Assembly (NCBI GenBank): GCA_937925605.1
Contig: CALALV010000104.1
Location: 1 to 6,568, forward strand
Source of the DNA: an uncultured Woeseia sp.
GTDB taxonomy: Bacteria > Pseudomonadota > Gammaproteobacteria > Steroidobacterales > Woeseiaceae
Length of the DNA: 6,568 nucleotides
Direction: 5' to 3'
Position numbers and translations under genes: made by a program. This document shows positions 4,413 through 6,568 of the stretch, in pieces; position 1 is the first letter of the stretch, and every line of letters starts with the position of its first letter. The notes below the pieces were generated by a model. The model was not told the DNA's origin. It saw nothing but the letters and a program-made list of their open reading frames with translations, and did no database searches.

Positions 4413-6568
4413 GCGACGCTTGCTGCGCACCTCGGCCGGCTGCTCGACGGTCTGGTCGGTGTCGAGCATCTCGACCGTGTCGCCGCTTTCCGGCATCTGT
4501 ACCGTCGCCGACTGTGCGGCGTCCTTTTCCTCGTCGGCAGCCAGCACGAATTCGCTGGCAGCGGCGCTGCCTTCAGGGATCTTGAGCGTGATCGATTCGC
4601 CTTCGACCGGTTCAGCATCGGCGGATTCGGGCATCTGCAGCGTCACGGACTCGCTCACGTCGGTGTCGTCGAGGTCGCTGACCGCTTCGTTGCTGACGAG
4701 CTCATTGCCGGTCATCACGTCCGCGCGGACCTCCGCCGTGCCGTCGAGGTCCTCGGCCATGGATACCTGGCTCGGGTCGTCCGCCTCGTCGATCTCGCCG
4801 AGATTTTTCTGCAGCTCGCGCGCGGCTTCCTCGATCTCGCGATTGAGCGCCTGCGTGGCGGTCAGTTCTTCCTCGTAGTCCTGCTCGAGGATCGCGTAGT
4901 CGAACTCGGTCGTCAGGTCGAGCGCCGGGCTCTTGCGCGGCAGGCTGTCCAGCGGTTCGACCTCGATCGCCTGCAGGTCGCGCGGCTTGCGGTCACCGCC
5001 GAAATCTTCCTTCGTGACGTCCAGCACCATGGACATGTCGTAGTTGCCGGTCGCCTCGTCGAGCTGGGCTTCGCGCGGCGGCATGATGCGGGTCGGAGGC
5101 GTACGCTCGCCGGCATCGTCCCCGTCGCTCTCGCCGACGACGAAGTCGAGCTCGTCGCGGTACTCGCCGGAGGACTCGAAGCTGTAGTCGAGCGCGACGT
5201 CCATGTCGTCGCCGGTGTCCAGCGGGTCCGCGGTGGTCGGCACGCCGAGGTCGATGTCGGGATCGGCCGCCGGTTCGCCCCGATCGCTGCTGCGCCGATT
5301 GTGGGTTGCCGCATTGATCTGCGTCTCGGCCATGTCGTCGCCGATCTCTGCGGACGGCGCTGCGCCGAACAGCTCGCGGAGCCGGCGGCCGAACAGCAGC
5401 AGCGCCAGGAAGATCGCGATACCGCTGCCGCCGAGCCAGACCAGCCAGCTCTGCGCCGGGTTGGCCTCGTCCGCGTCGGCCAGCGGGATCGGTTCCGGCT
5501 GCGCCTGCACGATCCGGGTCTGCGGAATGCCGACCGACATCGCGGGTCGGGACTCCGCGGCGGCGGCGGGCGCCACGTCGGCATCGACCGCCGGCTGGCG
5601 TTCCGTTGCAGCGGCCGGCGTTTCGACCGCTGCCGCCGCGGCTGTCGGTGCTGCCGCTTCGAGCGGCGCCGGTGCCTCGCTTTCGGCCGGGGCGGCGACC
5701 TCGGCCGCAGTCGGCGCGCCCGACGCCGGCGCGGGCGCCGTGTCGCGGGCGGCTTCGCGTACGCCGCCGTAGGCGCGCGCAGGCGTGAGTACGTCGGTAT
5801 CGGCTGCGGCGGCGGCCGGCGCGGAATCGCCGGCTGTCACGCCGCTGCCGAGGCTCGCCGGGATCGTCAGCGTCGCGCCGGCGATCAGCCGGTCGACGTT
5901 GCCGTTCACGAAGGCCTGCGGATTCGCATTGAAGATCGCATCGACTGCCGGCCACAGCGTCAGCTGCCGGTCTTCGATGCGCGACACGATGCCGGACAGC
6001 GTGTCGCCGGACCGGACGCGGTAGCGCGCGCCGGCGCTGATCGGTGCAGTGTCTGTGCGCGGCGTGGCGCGCGCTGGGCGCGGCGCCGGCTCGAAGACGT
6101 TGACCGGCCGGCGTGCCGCGGCCGGTTCGGTCTGCGCGGCCACCGGCGCCAGCGTTGCCGGCGCTTCCTCCACCAGCGACGGCGGGTTCAGCAGCAGCAT
6201 GAAATCGCGGCGCAGGCGCGCCGTGTAGGGGCAGTCGACGCTGAGCGACAGGCTCATCATCGGTTCGCGCAGCGGCGCGTCGCCGCGCAGCACGATGCGG
6301 TTACCCTGCAGCGTGGCTGTCGCCCGGGTGACCTGCGGCAGCCCTGCGGCGGCGCCGGTGCCGGCATTCAGGTACACACAGCCGTCGCTCAGTTGCTCGT
6401 TCGGGCCGAGCGCGAACGCGATGCTGGCGCGCAGCGGCTGGCCCAGCGCGGATTCGACGGCGATGTCGCCGAGTTCGATGGCCGGCGCCGGCCCGGCGAG
6501 CAGGACGCAGGCGCCGCCGGCGGCGAGCAGGCTGCACGGGCCCGGCACGGGCGCAAACGGGAACTTCG
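4398..6568 (-). CDS. FimV/HubP-like polar landmark protein with LysM domain (5' partial)
   Basis: Inner-membrane protein of the FimV/HubP family, whose known members bind peptidoglycan through LysM, mark the cell pole and organise type IV pili, flagella or chromosome-partition proteins. Numbering is from an in-frame GTG at 6548 (716 residues). The frame stays open to the right edge and reads KFPFAP just upstream, so the true start, with the basic end of the signal peptide, probably lies outside. In order: hydrophobic signal to APA near 23; FimV N-terminal domain 24-122, starting IELGDIAVESALGQPLRA; LysM 176-230 (YRVRSGDTLSGI...GNVDRLIAGATLTIP, the FimV type); Ala/Pro-rich linker 231-345; one membrane helix near 368-386 followed by GRRLRE (positive-inside); acidic cytoplasmic tail to about 705; basic end RSKRRKKAG. 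The tail contains a predicted helix 560-583 and three short repeats. The TPR-type C-terminal domain of full FimV is not recognisable. I give no symbol because it may be a paralogue rather than the fimV orthologue. Confidence 0.85.
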   Translation of the reverse strand, partial: KFPFAPVPGPCSLLAAGGACVLLAGPAPAIELGDIAVESALGQPLRASIAFALGPNEQLSDGCVYLNAGTGAAAGLPQVTRATATLQGNRIVLRGDAPLREPMMSLSLSVDCPYTARLRRDFMLLLNPPSLVEEAPATLAPVAAQTEPAAARRPVNVFEPAPRPARATPRTDTAPISAGARYRVRSGDTLSGIVSRIEDRQLTLWPAVDAIFNANPQAFVNGNVDRLIAGATLTIPASLGSGVTAGDSAPAAAAADTDVLTPARAYGGVREAARDTAPAPASGAPTAAEVAAPAESEAPAPLEAAAPTAAAAAVETPAAATERQPAVDADVAPAAAAESRPAMSVGIPQTRIVQAQPEPIPLADADEANPAQSWLVWLGGSGIAIFLALLLFGRRLRELFGAAPSAEIGDDMAETQINAATHNRRSSDRGEPAADPDIDLGVPTTADPLDTGDDMDVALDYSFESSGEYRDELDFVVGESDGDDAGERTPPTRIMPPREAQLDEATGNYDMSMVLDVTKEDFGGDRKPRDLQAIEVEPLDSLPRKSPALDLTTEFDYAILEQDYEEELTATQALNREIEEAARELQKNLGEIDEADDPSQVSMAEDLDGTAEVRADVMTGNELVSNEAVSDLDDTDVSESVTLQMPESADAEPVEGESITLKIPEGSAAASEFVLAADEEKDAAQSATVQMPESGDTVEMLDTDQTVEQPAEVRSKRRKKAG
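4485..4655 (-). repeat. Three short protein repeats in the acidic tail
   Basis: Near the C-terminus three related segments recur: SESVTLQMPES (4623-4655), GESITLKIPEG (4569-4601) and QSATVQMPES (4485-4514). The shared pattern is S-x-T-(L/V)-(Q/K)-(M/I)-P-E-(S/G), separated by acidic spacers of unequal length (7 and 18 residues). HubP-type proteins are known to carry imperfect acidic repeats in the cytoplasmic part, but I do not recognise this particular motif. They may be short linear binding sites; that is inference. Confidence 0.7.
5391..5447 (-). other. Single transmembrane helix (in the FimV-like gene)
   Basis: About nineteen apolar residues (WLVWLGGSGIAIFLALLLF) follow the low-complexity periplasmic linker and are followed by GRRLRE. 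This arrangement predicts an N-out, C-in bitopic protein, as in FimV and HubP, with the LysM side periplasmic and the acidic tail cytoplasmic. Confidence 0.85.
5859..6023 (-). other. LysM peptidoglycan-binding domain (in the FimV-like gene)
   Basis: The segment begins YRVRSGDTLSGIVSRI, with the Y-x-V-x-x-G-D-T-L opening of LysM, and ends FVNGNVDRLIAGATLTIP, equivalent to the I-x-x-G-x-x-L-x-I-P close. The A-I-F-x-A-N-P-x-A-F-x-x-G-N-x-x-R-L pattern between them is particular to LysM domains of FimV proteins and separates this from generic LysM amidases. It should anchor the periplasmic part to the cell wall. Confidence 0.85.
6183..6568 (-). other. Signal peptide and FimV N-terminal domain (in the FimV-like gene)
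   Basis: Translated from the minus strand, the edge reads KFPFAPVPGPCSLLAAGG followed by a hydrophobic stretch and AGPAPA, a plausible signal peptidase I site (Ala at -3 and -1), then IELGDIAVESALGQPLRASI. The last block is the FimV N-terminal signature (x-L-G-x-I-x-V-x-S-x-L-x-Q-P-L-x-A-x-I). The domain closes with PLREPMMSLSLSVDCPY and an R-x-F-M-L-L-L-N-P strand, as in the family. Two cysteines, codons 6378-6380 and 6231-6233, fall inside the domain and would be periplasmic. The signal is not a lipoprotein signal: no acceptable lipobox precedes either early cysteine. Confidence 0.8.

Noticed and set aside
3194..4585. 463-codon plus-strand open frame overlapping the parC 3' half and the FimV-like 3' end
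   Set aside because: The product is dominated by Arg, Ala, Gly and Pro, as expected from a shifted frame of high-GC coding DNA. It crosses two confidently called genes and has no domain.
5514..5858. Ala/Pro-rich repetitive DNA as a possible tandem repeat or insertion
   Set aside because: The GCC/GCG-rich stretch encodes a disordered Ala/Pro/Glu linker without a constant period, usual between LysM and the membrane helix in this family.
4993..5955. 320-codon minus-strand frame overlapping the FimV-like gene in another frame
   Set aside because: Nearly pure Arg/Gly/Ala low-complexity product. The overlapping frame has the FimV N-terminal, LysM and membrane features, so this is a shadow.
6495..6540. 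Lipoprotein signal at an early cysteine of the FimV-like protein
   Set aside because: The residues before the second cysteine are G-G-A and before the first P-G-P. Neither is an acceptable lipobox, and a normal A-P-A cleavage site follows.

Overview
The window looks like chromosomal DNA of a high-GC (by eye about two thirds G+C) gammaproteobacterium. The two complete genes encode topoisomerase IV subunits that resemble E. coli ParE and ParC along their whole length (628 and 749 residues, against 630 and 752). The third large gene belongs to the FimV/HubP polar-landmark family, which is typical of Gammaproteobacteria and relatives. I cannot fix the order or genus. No mobile element, tRNA, rRNA or CRISPR array is visible, and coding density is very high: no stretch over about 75 bases lacks a gene.

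Layout, left to right. (1) Bases 1-157 hold the last 51 codons of a gene that looks like a DUF3501 family protein, followed by a compact intrinsic terminator (163-186). (2) A 75-base gap carries an extended -10 promoter (193-201) and a 7-bp perfect inverted repeat (204-223) straddling the predicted transcription start. (3) parE (233-2119) and parC (2133-4382) run head to tail, 13 bases apart, with a strong Shine-Dalgarno for parC that overlaps the parE stop. This is a two-gene topoisomerase IV operon, unlike E. coli where the genes are apart. (4) On the opposite strand, a FimV/HubP-like gene (4398 to beyond the right edge) converges on parC with only 15 bases between the stop codons. Two adjacent GC-rich hairpins span this junction, and the second extends into the last codons of the FimV-like gene.

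ParE and ParC form the ParE2-ParC2 (A2B2) enzyme that decatenates daughter chromosomes. All ATPase, TOPRIM and DNA-cleavage residues I looked for are intact, and the two main quinolone-resistance positions of ParC are the susceptible Ser and Glu. The FimV-like protein has a signal peptide, a FimV N-terminal domain, a LysM peptidoglycan-binding domain, an Ala/Pro-rich linker, one membrane helix and a long acidic cytoplasmic tail. It does not end in the usual FimV C-terminal TPR-type domain. Instead the tail carries three copies of a short S-x-T-L-Q-M-P-E-S-like motif and ends in a basic cluster. It is the least ordinary part of the window. I do not see a clear previously undescribed system; the best leads are this tail and the parE leader palindrome.
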